A stretch of DNA of 64,000 nucleotides from JALORV01 sp963707445 (lineage in GTDB: Bacteria > Pseudomonadota > Gammaproteobacteria > Burkholderiales > Burkholderiaceae_F): positions 33,768 to 97,767 of the forward strand of contig CAVPPW010000023.1 of assembly GCA_963707445.1 (NCBI GenBank), read 5' to 3'. A program made the translations under genes and the position numbers. The stretch's first letter is position 1, and each line of letters opens with the position of its first letter. This document shows positions 63,877-64,000 of this stretch, piece after piece. The notes under the pieces were generated by a model. The model worked only from the letters and a program-made list of their open reading frames with translations, ran no database searches and was not told the origin of the DNA.

Positions 63877-64000
63877 GACGTCGCGGGGGTCATGTCGAAC
63901 ATGCGGTGGATGCTGCGCGCGGCGCGCACGCGAATGTCTTCGGGAATCGTGATGATGTGCTCCGGACGAGGCTCGCCGGAGAGCGCGTCGCGCAGCTTCT
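63873..64000 (-). CDS. nadA: Quinolinate synthase NadA, C-terminal end only
   Basis: Only the last 41 codons lie in the window. They read LRDALSGEPRPEHIITIPEDIRVRAARSIHRMFDM, which fits the C-terminal tail of NadA (I-x-x-P-E-D-x-R-x-R-A-x-R-x-I-x-R-M). Direct coupling to nadC supports the assignment, as nadA and nadC often share an operon. The start and the iron-sulfur Cys residues are outside the window. Confidence 0.8.
   Translation of the reverse strand, partial: KLRDALSGEPRPEHIITIPEDIRVRAARSIHRMFDMTPATS

Overview
The window is very GC-rich and gene-dense, and it looks like an environmental (metagenomic or long-read) contig. Most genes are recognisable, but many are split by single-base indels, so the CDS coordinates below are given as reconstructed genes with the frameshifts noted. 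Two kinds of sequence appear to meet near position 25,010. The left part (1-25.0 kb) carries genes typical of Proteobacteria: a potFGHI polyamine importer, an AtoE-type fatty-acid transporter, LysE, class I aldolase and two IS110-family elements. The right part (25.0-64 kb) looks like Acidobacteriota, probably near Vicinamibacterales: two large MacB/FtsX-type 'ADOP' permeases, a PEGA protein, an isoquinoline-1-oxidoreductase-type molybdoenzyme, an acidobacterial-type amidohydrolase, and remains of a Ser/Thr kinase fused to TolB-like repeats. At the boundary one gene lacks its 3' end and the next lacks its 5' end, so a chimeric join is a real possibility. The taxonomic reading rests on family knowledge only.

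Layout, left part. A GH3 beta-glucosidase (cut by the left edge) diverges from a tightly overlapping four-gene operon: PF10091 glucanase-like enzyme, GH15 glucoamylase, ABCD/SbmA-like ABC transporter and CocE-type hydrolase. A 273-bp MITE-like element lies between this operon and an MFS transporter. Next come a small exported protein, RidA with AtoE, an exported methyltransferase, LysE, IS110 copy 1 (frameshifted), potI-H-G-F (minus strand), IS110 copy 2 (intact transposase), a DUF1801 protein, a glycine-zipper protein, fructose-bisphosphate aldolase, and a truncated DUF3303 gene.

Layout, right part. It runs: amidohydrolase; ADOP permease; degenerate receiver plus RsbW-like ATPase; and a minus-strand molybdo-hydroxylase operon (iorA, iorB, cytochrome c, DUF885 peptidase, mocA, xdhC). 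Then peroxiredoxin, PQQ propeller, cold-shock protein, DEAD-box helicase, an outer-membrane-like protein and a PEGA protein. A second Mo/W block follows: moaD-aor on the minus strand, divergent from a fused NuoE-NuoF diaphorase, an NAD-type formate dehydrogenase catalytic subunit and mobA. The rest is a second amidohydrolase, DUF6526, a kinase relic, GlnRS, a DUF2075 helicase of lower GC, a coiled-coil membrane protein, an ABC exporter, an acetamidase-like protein, a second ADOP permease, and nadC with the end of nadA.

The most unusual signal is a set of elements between or beside genes in 36-61 kb. Each is built from a short degenerate word (7-9 bp) repeated in tandem. In four families the array is mirrored to make a long hairpin; in two others only one arm is present. 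Words differ completely between families, but the architecture is the same, and most copies begin or end exactly at a stop codon. One family has near-perfect 14-bp terminal inverted repeats, and one of its copies sits inside a broken kinase gene, which argues for past mobility.
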